The position numbers and the translations under genes were made by a program. From contig JAKSAW010000367.1 in assembly GCA_022361455.1 (NCBI GenBank), forward strand, positions 1 through 50,180: a stretch of 50,180 nt of DNA, given 5' to 3'. Position 1 is the stretch's first letter. Each line of letters begins with the position of its first letter. This stretch comes from Pseudomonadales bacterium. Lineage in GTDB: Bacteria > Pseudomonadota > Gammaproteobacteria > Pseudomonadales > Ketobacteraceae. Under the pieces are notes generated by a model. It worked only from the letters and a program-made list of their open reading frames with translations. It was not told where the DNA came from and did not search any database. Shown here piece by piece: positions 8,450-18,069 of this stretch.

Positions 8450-10569
8450 TAGAAACGCGCCTTAAATCCTGCATAAAGTGTTCTTGGTAAACCTGGTCGG
8501 TAGCTAATATTGTCATTGCCAACTTGGTTGGAGGTATAGGTCGAATAAAGTTCATCGGTAAGGTTTTGAACTCGACCATAGATTTCAATATTGTCCGTTG
8601 CGTTGTAGGCGACACGTAAATTATATAGATCATGCCCATCGTAAGATTGAGTATTAGTTTCATCGGTGAAGTACTCGCCGAGGTGTTCCCATTCTAATTC
8701 CAGGGTGAGACCTTCTACCGCTAGCGGTCGGTAGCTGATGGCAACATTACCCATGTCTTCCGGCGCTTTACCGACATCATTACCGCTAACATCAATATTT
8801 TGTGATGGGAAACAGCAGGTATAACTAAACTTCTCGTAGGTTTGCTTAGTGCGCGCATAGGCAATGGCGTAGGCAAATTCTTCTGTTAATTCACCATTAA
8901 AACTAAACTCGATACCCTGATGCTCCGTTTCTCCAGCATTAAATACGTTGCGTTCGAATCCATTGATGACAGTGACTATGTCATCTTCGATCTGCATGTG
9001 GTACACAGCGATTTCGTAGTTGAATAATGGCGATACTCTGCCGCGAATTCCAATTTCAAAGCTGTCCGCTTTAATGGGATTTAGTTCATCCGAGTTTTGT
9101 GTGGATCCTGAGCGAAATAAGGTGCTGACAGATGGAATCGTAAAAGCATGGCGATAATTAAAATAAGATTCGTATCGATCATTAAATTGATATACCAAGC
9201 CTACTTTAGGGCTGACTTGATCAAATTCAACGGTCTGATCGTCTGGTCTTAAGTGTGTTGTTGGTCGACCAAGTTGGGGAATAAATATGGACTCTGGATC
9301 ATCACTATTTAATTGATCTTCATATTTCACCCGAAAGTAATCGTAGCGAATGCCTAAGGTGGTGATGAGTTTATCTTGCCAGCGGTTTTCGTATTGAATG
9401 TAAGGCGAAAGAGAGGTTTGTTCTGCCTCAAAATCATAGTTTTTGTTTCCCAAACCCTCGTAAGAAACATAGATATCTTCGTCTAACGTATGGCTTACCG
9501 CTTCTTCTTCAAAGGTCGATGGAGAATAATCCACATCGAAACCCACGATGAATTCATTCTCATCGTTAATGTTGTAGCGGTATTTGCTTAGCATGCCGAA
9601 AGATTCAAAGTAATATTCTCTCACGTTAGGATCATAGGTAACCATCCATGAGGGAGACATTGTCATCGTGTTATGGCGATAAAAAGGAATCACACTAAAC
9701 GAGGCATTCTGGGTTTCGAATATTAATTCAGACGAAAGGCGTAAAGCTTCAACTTCTCGGGAGCCAATATCGCCATGAAAACGATTCTTCTTAGTATTGT
9801 TTTTGTAGTCATCTTCCTCTAAGGAAGAAACGCCACTCTGATTGACTTCTGTATAACTGAGAAGGGTTTTTGCAGAAAACTGGTCATTGTGGTAATCCCA
9901 CCTGCTGGTAAGCGAAGCTCTGTCATACTCAGATTCATCGCGATAACCTTCGTTGTCTGTGACGTTGAGTGACACATTCACACCGTGGTTCTCGAAAGAA
10001 TCACCACCACTGACCAATACTCTTTTCCAGCCATATGAGCCGGCCTCTATATTGAGCAGATAGCTACGTTCTTCTGGTGGCGCGACTGTTAATGAATTAA
10101 TCATGCCGCCAATAGCGTCACTGCCATAGAGTGCAGAGCCGGGACCCTTAACCACCTCGATGTTGCCACTTTGAGGGATATTTACTTCATAGAGCGCATT
10201 ATGGTTAAAGAAACCTGTGGGCCGTACCGGTACGCCATCTTCTAGATACAGATAAACGCCTCTAGTGGTGATTGGTTGTCTTATAGCGGTCATATGACCT
10301 TCACCGCCTAGGTTGTTGACATGAACACCAGATACCCGATTAAGGATTTCACTAGGATGAGAAGGTGAAACAGCTTGTATAGCTGCTTCGTCGATTAGGG
10401 TGACTGATTCAGCAATATCGCTTTTAGGCTTTTCTTCTCGAGTGGCGGTCACAACCATGGTATCGGTGTGTGCATACGGAAAGGATTCTTCTTCTGCCCA
10501 TGAAGGAAGCGTAATGAGTGCCAGAAGGCCGAATATCAAACTATTTCTTGCGTACATGTTTAAGTACAT
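8449..10569 (-). CDS. TonB-dependent outer-membrane receptor
   Basis: A 706-residue receptor. A signal peptide ends at PSWA; a TonB box (DTMVVTATR) lies just after it. The plug domain contains NRVSGVHVNNLGGEGH and IEVVKGPGSALYGSDAIGG, and the barrel ends with a C-terminal Phe (GFKARF). I start at the ATG at 10569 because GGGG sits six bases upstream; further ATGs lie at 10572 and 10557. It is followed without a gap by a PepSY membrane protein, suggesting a metal-chelate or siderophore substrate, but the substrate cannot be read from sequence. I could not recognise a Fur box in the 106 bases upstream, though an inverted repeat (10636-10652) is there. Confidence 0.92.
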   Translation of the reverse strand: MYLNMYARNSLIFGLLALITLPSWAEEESFPYAHTDTMVVTATREEKPKSDIAESVTLIDEAAIQAVSPSHPSEILNRVSGVHVNNLGGEGHMTAIRQPITTRGVYLYLEDGVPVRPTGFFNHNALYEVNIPQSGNIEVVKGPGSALYGSDAIGGMINSLTVAPPEERSYLLNIEAGSYGWKRVLVSGGDSFENHGVNVSLNVTDNEGYRDESEYDRASLTSRWDYHNDQFSAKTLLSYTEVNQSGVSSLEEDDYKNNTKKNRFHGDIGSREVEALRLSSELIFETQNASFSVIPFYRHNTMTMSPSWMVTYDPNVREYYFESFGMLSKYRYNINDENEFIVGFDVDYSPSTFEEEAVSHTLDEDIYVSYEGLGNKNYDFEAEQTSLSPYIQYENRWQDKLITTLGIRYDYFRVKYEDQLNSDDPESIFIPQLGRPTTHLRPDDQTVEFDQVSPKVGLVYQFNDRYESYFNYRHAFTIPSVSTLFRSGSTQNSDELNPIKADSFEIGIRGRVSPLFNYEIAVYHMQIEDDIVTVINGFERNVFNAGETEHQGIEFSFNGELTEEFAYAIAYARTKQTYEKFSYTCCFPSQNIDVSGNDVGKAPEDMGNVAISYRPLAVEGLTLELEWEHLGEYFTDETNTQSYDGHDLYNLRVAYNATDNIEIYGRVQNLTDELYSTYTSNQVGNDNISYRPGLPRTLYAGFKARF

Positions 10570-10635
10570 CATTGCCCCAAAATACATCTATAAAATTCGG
10601 GGGTGGATGTTATCTAAAAGGCAGCTTTTCTAGAA

Positions 10636-10652
10636 TGCGACAAATCGTCGCA
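10636..10652. promoter_or_regulatory. Inverted repeat upstream of TonB receptor
   Basis: Perfect arms TGCGAC and GTCGCA separated by AAATC, placed between the dnaE2 stop and the receptor start. No T run follows on the minus strand, so it is more likely a protein-binding site or mRNA hairpin than an intrinsic terminator. The role is unassigned. Confidence 0.4.
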
Positions 10653-10675
10653 GGTCAATGCCTTAATGACAAAGC

Positions 10676-13600
10676 TTAGTGAAAGTCTCTCGACTTGGTT
10701 TCAATTTCTCCTAGTAAATGTGTGAGATCTTCCAAATGCCCCGCGACCACATGTACAACTGATGTTTCTCTTTCAATAACCCCTTTGACCTTTAATAGTT
10801 TTGCTTGCAAGAGTATGGCCCTATGGCGAGCCACTAAATCCCGCCACACAATGATATTGCTATTACCAGTTTCATCTTCCAACGTTAAGAACAAAACACC
10901 GGCTGCGGATCCAGGTCGTTGGCGGCCGGTTACAATACCGGCAATTTTAACGAAGCGTTTGTGACCCAAGGAAAACAGGTCTTCATGACGCTTACAGCCT
11001 TTAAGGGCAGGGTGGCTTCTTAGAATAGCCATGGGGTGTTTTTTAAGGGTTAACCCGGTGCTGCGGTAGTCTTCCACTAAGGTTTGAGCCTCTGTTGGTT
11101 CACTCAGCGCTACAGTGGTATCGACCTGGTGGTGGTTTTTTAATAATGGTGATTCTGGCTGAATGCCTTGTACTTGCCAGCGGGCTTGATGGCGATGACC
11201 GGTAATAGATGCCAAGGCATCGGCATGGGCTAGGGCATCTAAATCGTGTTTATTAAGTTGGGCGCGATATTTTAAATCTGCTAAGTCGCGAAATGGTTGT
11301 CGTTGTCGGGCGCTTATCAAGCGCTCTGCTGCTTGGTGAGATAAGCCTTTGATTAGTCTTAATCCTAAGCGTATTGCAGGTTGCTTTGATAGGTCTGGTT
11401 CAGGCGTCTTAAATGACGCTTCTAAGGTATGGTCCCAATCGCTAAATTGAATATCAATGGCAAATATTTCAACCTGATGGCATTTAATATCTTGAATTAA
11501 TTGTGATGATGAATAAAAGCCCATGGGCTGGCTGTTGAGTAAGCCACAGCAAAAAGCTGCTGGTTCATGGCACTTTAGCCAGGCTGATACATAAACCAAT
11601 AGAGCAAAGCTAGAGGCGTGGGACTCAGGAAATCCATACTCACCAAAGCCATTAATCTGTTCAATAATGCGATTAGCAAAGGCGAGGGTGTAGCCTCTTT
11701 CTAAAAATCCTTGGGCTAGTTTATCTTGATACTTTCTCAGCTCACCCTTTTTTTTCCAGCTGGCCATAGCGCGGCGTAATTGATCCGCTTCGCCAGCACT
11801 AAAGCCAGCGGCAACCATGGCTAGTTGAATCACTTGTTCCTGAAAAATTGGCACGCCTAAGGTGCGCTCTAATACGGCTTTAATTTCATCACTACCATAG
11901 TTGGGTTGCTCTATACCTCCACGCCTTTTTAGATAGGGGTGAACCATATTCCCTTGAATAGGCCCTGGGCGTACGATCGCTACTTCAATCACTAAGTCAT
12001 AAAAACACTTAGGTTTTAAGCGTGGTAGCATTGCCATTTGCGCCCGTGATTCCACTTGAAAAACGCCTACGCTATCGCCTTTTTGTAGCATCCGGTAAGT
12101 CTCTGGATCTTCTTGGGGCAACGTAGACATTTGCCAGTGGTGTCCACGTAAAGTGGCTATTAAGGCAAAGCTTTTACGAATTGCTGATAACATTCCCAAT
12201 GCCAATACATCAATTTTTAGAAGGCCTAGTGCTTCGATATCATCTTTATCCCACTGCACAATAGTGCGATCTTTCATAGCCGCATTTTCGATGGGAACCA
12301 TTTGATCTAAAGGGCCACTAGAAATAGTAAAGCCACCCACATGCTGTGAAAGGTGCCTTGGAAATCCCAATATCTGATTTACCAGATAACGAAATTGCTG
12401 AATGGACGGGTTATTAATATCAATTCCCAATTCTTTTAGTCGTTGTGGAAATTCATCGCGCTTATCCCACCAAGCAATGGATTGGCTTAATTGCTCGATT
12501 AAGGACATATCAAAACCTAAAGCTTTACCAATATCCTTTACCGCGCTTTTTATACGATAAGTAACCACCGTAGCAGCAATGGCTGCTCGCTGGCGACCAT
12601 ATTTTCGATAGATAAACTGAATCACTTCTTCACGACGTTCATGCTCAAAATCAACATCGATATCCGGTGGCTCATCCCGCTCTTTGGAAATAAAACGTTC
12701 GAACAATAGGTGGCTCTTAGCGGGATCCATTTCAGTAATAAACAAACAGAAGCACACTACTGAATTAGCAGCGGAACCTCTGCCTTGGCAAAGGATGTTT
12801 TCACTCCTCGCAAATCGAACAATATCGTAGACCGTTAAGAAATAATATTCATAGGCGAGTTCTTGAATGAGCTGTAATTCTTTTTCAATCAAGTCGCGAA
12901 TAGACTGAGTTTCACCATCAGGCCAACGTTGTTTTACTCCATCCTCCACTAATTGGCGTAAGTAAGCAGTAGCGGTTAATCCGGGTGGTACTAATTCTTT
13001 AGGGTATTCATAACGAAGCTCATCTAATGAAAAATGACACTGCTCTGCAATAATCAGAGTCGCTTCCAATTGGCTTGGATGATGAAGGTTTTTTAGAGCA
13101 CTAATACCTCGCAAATAGCGTTCACTGTTCGCGTGTAGATTAAAACCACTACTATGAATATTGGTGTTCAATCGCGTTGCGGTGAGAGCATCTTGCAATG
13201 GCTTACGTTCTTTGCAATGCATATGCACATTGCCACAGGCAACTGTGGGCAATTGCAGTTCATGAGCTAGGTGCTCGCGACATGCCATTAGATCTTCTTC
13301 GTTACCATTTAAGTGATGCTCAATAGCAATCCAGCAAGGTGAAGGCATTGATTCAAGAAACTGGTTACGTTCAGGGCTGTTATGGAGGCATTGTTGATGG
13401 TTAGGCAACCAAAGAATGATGCATTCCGTTAGACTGTTAGTAAGGTCTTTGAGTGATAACTCATATTGGCCTTTATCACTACGTCGACGGGCACGACTAA
13501 TAAATGCGGACAGTTGCCCATAAGCAAACCGATGGCGAGCTAAAGCAATAAATTGGAAACCTTCTTTGGTAGTAAATTCACTACCAATAATGAGTTTTAG

Positions 13601-13774
13601 CTGATGCTCTTTTGCGGCGACATGGGCGCGCACAACACCCGCTAATGAGCATTCGTCCGTTACGGCTAGTGCGCTATAGCCAAGACGTGCGGCTTCAATG
13701 GCAAGTTCTTCCGGGTGTGAAGCGCCGCGAAGAAAACTAAAGTTGCTATAGCAGTGAAGTTCTGCGTAGGCCAT
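10676..13774 (-). CDS. dnaE2: Error-prone DNA polymerase DnaE2 (ImuC)
   Basis: A 1032-residue C-family polymerase, the usual size for DnaE2 and shorter than the replicative DnaE (about 1160). It starts MAYAELHCYSNFSFLRGASHP, the typical DnaE2 N-terminus of the PHP domain. The palm carries the catalytic Asp residues in PDIDVDFEHE near residue 370, and a C-terminal OB fold (KIAGIVTGRQRPGSAAG) is present. It performs translesion synthesis together with ImuA and ImuB. The ATG at 13774 is preferred to an in-frame TTG 12 bases upstream. It is the last gene of the imuA-imuB-dnaE2 operon, 21 bases after imuB. Confidence 0.96.
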   Translation of the reverse strand: MAYAELHCYSNFSFLRGASHPEELAIEAARLGYSALAVTDECSLAGVVRAHVAAKEHQLKLIIGSEFTTKEGFQFIALARHRFAYGQLSAFISRARRRSDKGQYELSLKDLTNSLTECIILWLPNHQQCLHNSPERNQFLESMPSPCWIAIEHHLNGNEEDLMACREHLAHELQLPTVACGNVHMHCKERKPLQDALTATRLNTNIHSSGFNLHANSERYLRGISALKNLHHPSQLEATLIIAEQCHFSLDELRYEYPKELVPPGLTATAYLRQLVEDGVKQRWPDGETQSIRDLIEKELQLIQELAYEYYFLTVYDIVRFARSENILCQGRGSAANSVVCFCLFITEMDPAKSHLLFERFISKERDEPPDIDVDFEHERREEVIQFIYRKYGRQRAAIAATVVTYRIKSAVKDIGKALGFDMSLIEQLSQSIAWWDKRDEFPQRLKELGIDINNPSIQQFRYLVNQILGFPRHLSQHVGGFTISSGPLDQMVPIENAAMKDRTIVQWDKDDIEALGLLKIDVLALGMLSAIRKSFALIATLRGHHWQMSTLPQEDPETYRMLQKGDSVGVFQVESRAQMAMLPRLKPKCFYDLVIEVAIVRPGPIQGNMVHPYLKRRGGIEQPNYGSDEIKAVLERTLGVPIFQEQVIQLAMVAAGFSAGEADQLRRAMASWKKKGELRKYQDKLAQGFLERGYTLAFANRIIEQINGFGEYGFPESHASSFALLVYVSAWLKCHEPAAFCCGLLNSQPMGFYSSSQLIQDIKCHQVEIFAIDIQFSDWDHTLEASFKTPEPDLSKQPAIRLGLRLIKGLSHQAAERLISARQRQPFRDLADLKYRAQLNKHDLDALAHADALASITGHRHQARWQVQGIQPESPLLKNHHQVDTTVALSEPTEAQTLVEDYRSTGLTLKKHPMAILRSHPALKGCKRHEDLFSLGHKRFVKIAGIVTGRQRPGSAAGVLFLTLEDETGNSNIIVWRDLVARHRAILLQAKLLKVKGVIERETSVVHVVAGHLEDLTHLLGEIETKSRDFH

Positions 13775-13795
13775 GGTTTTAATCAATCAAAGTCA

Positions 13796-15253
13796 TTAAC
13801 TAAATAAACCATGCAAGAACCAATATTGATCTTGAGCTGTTTTGGCTTGGCTTTGCTGTAGATCTTTATAAATCCAAAGCAACGAGCCATTAGGGTGTAA
13901 CGCCACATAATAATCCCGTTGAATGGGGGCGTGATCCCACCAGCCAGTTTCAATTCTTTCAGGGCCTTTTAACAGTTGTAAGCGTTCGCCATAAACAGGT
14001 ACGCCTTTTTTATGGCGTAATGCCTGTGGCTGATTAAGTAACCATAAGGGGCGCTTGTTATTTGGATGTTCAAACGTCTTTCCTTCGCCAGGGATGCTCA
14101 TTTTCCATGCCTTTTCTGGGCGGTGGTCTTCGGCAATGGTTAATCCATGAACCCGACCTTTACCAAGTCGTGCGCGCAGTGTATCCACCAGTTGGTATTG
14201 ATCTTTAGCGGTGATTGCATAGCGGTCAAATAAATCTTGGTTTTGTGCTTTTAGTGGCGCAAACCAATCAGCGCTAATACGCACCCCAATGACCGGTTGA
14301 GTCAGCTGTATCTTTTCCAGCTGATGCTGAATTAAGGTCATAATATGTTGTGCGCAGTAGTGAGGCTGTGTGAGTTGGATTACTAACGACTGGCTTTGTT
14401 CAAAGCGCTCATAAAGTGTTAGCACTAAACTACGTACACATAATTGCCGGGCTAACAAGTAATGCTGTAAATAATTTGTTAATCGTTTGGTAGGGAATAA
14501 CAGGGCTTCGCTATGGCTAAGCTCTTCTACAAAATCGATACGGCGATCAAACTTTGGTGGTAGTTTAAATGGCGATAATCCTAGAGTCTGTTGTCCGTTT
14601 AATTGTTCTAAGTAATTTACAAAGGCTTTTCCAAAACGTTTACTTAATGCATCATTTGGCAGTGAAAATAAATCTCCCAGCGTTGTAAAGCCCATACTTT
14701 TAAGCCGCTCGATGGTATCGATTTCAACAGCCAAAAAATCCAACGAACACTGCTGTAAATGATCACCGCTATAGCTAATGCCTTGAATATTCGATTGCGG
14801 TTGTGCTTTTGCTAATAACATGGCTCCAGCAGCACTTTTAAAATACGCCACATAAGCAAAGTAGGGTGATTGTGATAGGGCATCACAAAGCTTAGCATTG
14901 AGTGCCTCTAATCCTTTAAATAGTCGTAAGCTACTTTCAATTTCGATTAATACTTGATTCGGTGTTTGAATCGATACTGTAGGCGTAAAGCCATAGCCTA
15001 AGGTAGCGATATGTTCCAGCCCTTGCTGCTCTAACCCTGGGTGACGCTGCTTAACTTGTAAACCTTGAATTAAACTATGAGCAGTGGGAATGCTAGTGCC
15101 TATTTTAATACCGCAGTCTTGAGCTGAATGATTGGCGTACGCCACGTAACGGCGATTGCGATTAACGTCTTCAATGACCAATGGGGTTTGTTGGTGGGCG
15201 TGTTGAAAAACCTCCAGAGGCAATAAGGGTAGGTGTATACAGGCCCAAAGCAT
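13796..15253 (-). CDS. imuB: ImuB, inactive Y-family polymerase-like mutasome hub
   Basis: A 485-residue DinB/UmuC-like protein. The N-terminus (MLWACIHLPLLPLEV) lacks the acidic catalytic residue found at the equivalent position in active Y-family polymerases, as is known for ImuB. ImuB acts as the hub linking DnaE2 to the beta clamp. A short hydrophobic motif RPLWLL near residue 400, in the C-terminal tail, lies where clamp-binding sequences have been described in this family; its function here is inferred. It sits nine bases after imuA and 21 before dnaE2. Confidence 0.93.
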   Translation of the reverse strand: MLWACIHLPLLPLEVFQHAHQQTPLVIEDVNRNRRYVAYANHSAQDCGIKIGTSIPTAHSLIQGLQVKQRHPGLEQQGLEHIATLGYGFTPTVSIQTPNQVLIEIESSLRLFKGLEALNAKLCDALSQSPYFAYVAYFKSAAGAMLLAKAQPQSNIQGISYSGDHLQQCSLDFLAVEIDTIERLKSMGFTTLGDLFSLPNDALSKRFGKAFVNYLEQLNGQQTLGLSPFKLPPKFDRRIDFVEELSHSEALLFPTKRLTNYLQHYLLARQLCVRSLVLTLYERFEQSQSLVIQLTQPHYCAQHIMTLIQHQLEKIQLTQPVIGVRISADWFAPLKAQNQDLFDRYAITAKDQYQLVDTLRARLGKGRVHGLTIAEDHRPEKAWKMSIPGEGKTFEHPNNKRPLWLLNQPQALRHKKGVPVYGERLQLLKGPERIETGWWDHAPIQRDYYVALHPNGSLLWIYKDLQQSQAKTAQDQYWFLHGLFS

Positions 15254-15262
15254 AACAAGGTC

Positions 15263-16153
15263 TTAGTGGGGTAGACGTTGGTTAGATGATGTCGGGCTTT
15301 GAAAGGCGGGATGAACAAGTGTGTCATCGGCTTTAGCAGTGGCCCTTGATGATGCGACATCAGTATCGATATTTGATGCAGCCTGACGCGTTTCAGCAGT
15401 GTTAGTTTTTAGCTGTGTTACTGTTTGTTTGATGGCGTCTGCTGATGTCGTTAAAGCGGTTGCACACTCGTGGGTTAATGACGCCATGCAATCTGGCAGA
15501 GGTAGCTTTAACCAATCGCTAGTCCAGCTTCCGCGACGTTTTAAAATACGTAATGAAAGCTGTTGCTGCATTGATAACGGTGATCCTAACTCAATGCGTA
15601 GCGGTGCAGGTGATGGTTGTTGCGCGCATTGTTCATGGCGCATTAACACGCATAGACTATCGCCTTTTTGCGCGGCAATATGTAAACGTTTCAATTGTTG
15701 CGGTAAGGGATTTTTAGGCCAGCCTAAAACAGCACTGCAACTACCAGACTGCAAACATTCTTCCATAGCCCATAGGGCTTGCTTTTCCGATTGAGGTTTA
15801 ATGATGAGCACTTGCTCAATATTGACCCCCGCATTGATTAATCCAGGCGCATAAGGCAACCAAGGAGGAGAAACCCAAGCTAGCCAGCGTCCTTGCTGAC
15901 TAAGCTGGGCCATAGCGGGGGAGAGAAGCGGTATTTCGCCCACGCCCCAACGTGGGCAAAGTAATTCCATCAAACCCTGTACAGGCCAACCACCACTGGG
16001 TAATTCCCTATCTAGTAACTCAAAACCGCTGGCAATAGTGCTAGCGGTTTGCTGCGCACATTGCTGAGTTTGCAATGTATCGCTAGCACGCCAAATTTGT
16101 GGGTTTTCCAGCAAATTGCCTAAGCCTTTGTTAGCGGTTGTCTTGGGGTTCAT
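15263..16153 (-). CDS. imuA: ImuA (RecA/SulA-like translesion accessory protein)
   Basis: A 296-residue protein. The core, about residues 40-220, has the RecA-like pattern ASGFELLDRELPSGGWPVQGLMELL and GRWLAWVSPPWLPYAPGL of ImuA, often mislabelled SulA. It works with ImuB and DnaE2 in damage-induced mutagenesis. The last 75 or so residues are Ala/Thr/Ser-rich, look disordered and are not part of the recognisable core. It is the first gene of the cassette and lies 35 bases from a strong LexA box. Confidence 0.9.
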   Translation of the reverse strand: MNPKTTANKGLGNLLENPQIWRASDTLQTQQCAQQTASTIASGFELLDRELPSGGWPVQGLMELLCPRWGVGEIPLLSPAMAQLSQQGRWLAWVSPPWLPYAPGLINAGVNIEQVLIIKPQSEKQALWAMEECLQSGSCSAVLGWPKNPLPQQLKRLHIAAQKGDSLCVLMRHEQCAQQPSPAPLRIELGSPLSMQQQLSLRILKRRGSWTSDWLKLPLPDCMASLTHECATALTTSADAIKQTVTQLKTNTAETRQAASNIDTDVASSRATAKADDTLVHPAFQSPTSSNQRLPH

Positions 16154-16188
16154 AGTGGTGTTTCGTATAACCTTTAAATTAAAGAATA

Positions 16189-16204
16189 CTGTAATTATAT
16201 ACAG
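16189..16204. promoter_or_regulatory. LexA box of the imuA-imuB-dnaE2 operon
   Basis: CTGTAATTATATACAG fits the gammaproteobacterial consensus CTGT-N8-ACAG at all eight conserved positions. It lies 35 bases upstream of imuA, between imuA and the divergent beta-CASP gene. Confidence 0.93.
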
Positions 16205-16221
16205 TATTTTGGGGCGGGCAA
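16194..16221 (-). promoter_or_regulatory. Putative SOS promoter of imuA
   Basis: On the minus strand a TTGCCC (-35, 16221-16216), a 16-base spacer and a perfect TATAAT (-10, 16199-16194) can be read. The -10 lies wholly inside the LexA box, so repressor and RNA polymerase would compete directly. Confidence 0.65.
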
Positions 16222-16314
16222 GCGGCTTCGATTATTATTTTACGAAGGTTATTAGTTCCGCGTTTGGGCGGTTTGGTTTACGATATAAGAATCAATGAAT
16301 TACGAGAATTTAGT

Positions 16315-17715
16315 ATGGCAACATTAACTTTTCATGGGGCTGCACAGGAAGTCACAGGGTCGTGTCATCTGCTTGAAGTGAACGGCTGTCGAGTATTGTT
16401 GGACTGCGGTATGCACCAAGGGGGCAAAAGTTCAGAAAAGCGTAACGCAGAACCGTTTCCTTTCAATGTTAATAATATCGATGCAGTTGTGCTTTCCCAT
16501 GGCCATTTGGATCATTCCGGTCTTTTGCCAAAGCTTTATAAAGATGGTTACAAAGGTCCACTCTATTGCACAGAAGCTACGGCAAATTTGTTGGCAGTGA
16601 TGCTCGAAGATTCTGCCAACTTGCATATGCGTGATGTGGAATGGGAAAACAAGCGTCGTGTGCGTGCCGGAAAAAAACCTTTAGAGCCCCTCTATGATTT
16701 GACTGATGTGTTGAATGTGCTTGAGCATAGCCATGGCGTTGCTTATGGGGAAAAAGTTATCGTCGCTGATGGTATTGAAGTCTGCTTCCATGATGCTGGC
16801 CACATTATTGGTTCGGCCATCGTTGCCTTGGAATTTGCAGAAAATGGAGAGAGCAAAAAAGTGGTTTTCTCTGGCGACCTCGGTAATCCGGATGCAGTTT
16901 TAATGCACGATCCGGCGTTATTTAAGCAGGCTGATGTGGTGTTAATGGAAGGCACCTATGGCGACCGCGATCACCGTTCACTAGAAAACACCCTGGAAGA
17001 ACTCAACGAGATTTTACAACAAGCTTATGAGGATGAAGGTAATGTCATTATACCGTCGTTCGCTGTTGGGCGAACTCAGGAGATGTTGTATCACTTGGCG
17101 TTGCTGTATACGCAGGGGCGTTTAAAGCAGCAAAAGATTTTTTTAGATAGTCCCATGGGAATTGAAGTCACTGAATTATACGATGATTATATCGAGCTGC
17201 TAGATCGAAAAGATTTACTCAAACTATCTCCCAGCAATGGTGATACCTTTAAAGGCTTTTTGCCTTCACTGACGTTAACGCCCACCACCGAAGAATCTAT
17301 GAGCATTAACCGTATTAAAAGTGGCGCCGTTATTATTGCCGGAAGTGGTATGTGCAATGGTGGGCGAGTACGGCATCACTTAAAGCACAATATTTGGCGT
17401 TCCGAATGTCATGTGGTTTTTCCTGGGTTTCAGGCCGGGGGAACCTTGGGACGTTTAATCGTGGATGGGGCTCGGCATATTAAAATGTTTGGTAACTTGT
17501 TCGCAGTAAAAGCGCAGATTCATACATTGGGTGGTTTTTCTGCTCATGCGGGGCAAAGTCAGCTATTGGATTGGGCTGGGAATTTTACTAATCATCCACG
17601 CTTTTACTTAGTTCATGGTGAGGCGGAAGCATTAAAGGTATTGCAGAAGACGCTCAGTGAAAAGCTTGGCCTTCAGGCAGATATTCCTACCGAAGGCGCG
17701 GTTACGACTATTTGA
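16315..17715 (+). CDS. Beta-CASP MBL-fold RNA-processing-type protein
   Basis: A 466-residue metallo-beta-lactamase protein with a beta-CASP domain and a C-terminal RMMBL segment, like the CPSF73/YSH1-type bacterial exonuclease-like proteins. The zinc motif HGHLDH is at residues 62-67. Further family signatures are GTYGDRDH, SFAVGRTQEML, AGSGMCNGGRVRHHL, and the late HTLGGFSAHAGQ and YLVHGE histidines. It probably acts on RNA, though the substrate is not known. The ATG at 16315 is chosen because the conserved MATLTFHGAAQEVTGSCH starts there. It is divergent from the imu cassette, and the shared 161-base region holds the LexA box. Confidence 0.9.
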   Translation: MATLTFHGAAQEVTGSCHLLEVNGCRVLLDCGMHQGGKSSEKRNAEPFPFNVNNIDAVVLSHGHLDHSGLLPKLYKDGYKGPLYCTEATANLLAVMLEDSANLHMRDVEWENKRRVRAGKKPLEPLYDLTDVLNVLEHSHGVAYGEKVIVADGIEVCFHDAGHIIGSAIVALEFAENGESKKVVFSGDLGNPDAVLMHDPALFKQADVVLMEGTYGDRDHRSLENTLEELNEILQQAYEDEGNVIIPSFAVGRTQEMLYHLALLYTQGRLKQQKIFLDSPMGIEVTELYDDYIELLDRKDLLKLSPSNGDTFKGFLPSLTLTPTTEESMSINRIKSGAVIIAGSGMCNGGRVRHHLKHNIWRSECHVVFPGFQAGGTLGRLIVDGARHIKMFGNLFAVKAQIHTLGGFSAHAGQSQLLDWAGNFTNHPRFYLVHGEAEALKVLQKTLSEKLGLQADIPTEGAVTTI

Positions 17716-17747
17716 TGTTTCAAAAAGCCGGGGCTAGAAAAGCCTGA

Positions 17748-17975
17748 CTAAAAGCAGACTTTTCGGCCTTTCTCTTTAGCACGGCTGTCGCATTCACGGC
17801 GTATATTGTCACAGGTGATAGCAGCGCCTGGGGACATGGAATCCCGATTTTCACAGTCGCTGTATGCATCCTGAAGCTCACTTTGGCTGTAGTCCGCATA
17901 GGGGCCACCGCCACAGGCGAATAATGTGATGGCTGCTGTAAAAATAAGCAGTGATTTCATTGATTTAGCGGTCAT
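17748..17975 (-). CDS. Small Cys-rich lipoprotein
   Basis: A 75-residue protein with a lipoprotein signal (lipobox LFAC, Cys21) and a short mature part containing four further Cys residues, enough for two disulfides in the periplasm. The start has a strong ribosome site, AGGAAGGAGA five bases before the ATG, which supports its being a real gene. I do not recognise the family. Confidence 0.75.
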   Translation of the reverse strand: MTAKSMKSLLIFTAAITLFACGGGPYADYSQSELQDAYSDCENRDSMSPGAAITCDNIRRECDSRAKEKGRKVCF

Positions 17976-18069
17976 GTTTTTCTCCTTCCTAGGAAGTATA
18001 GAAAAAACTACTGAATTTAAAATACCAATTTAATACCATGCATCCGAAGATAAAAGGTTGGGGGCTAAA

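Noticed and set aside
10636..10652. Rho-independent terminator of dnaE2
   Set aside because: The hairpin is there but on the minus strand it is followed by TTCTAGAAAAG, not a T run, so I list it as an unassigned repeat.
10570..10675. Fur box before the TonB receptor
   Set aside because: No stretch with a GATAAT-type repeat could be read on either strand; only the TGCGAC inverted repeat is clear.
17720..17914. Alternative frame over the small lipoprotein
   Set aside because: The other frame has lipobox, strong ribosome site and Cys pattern; this one has none of these.
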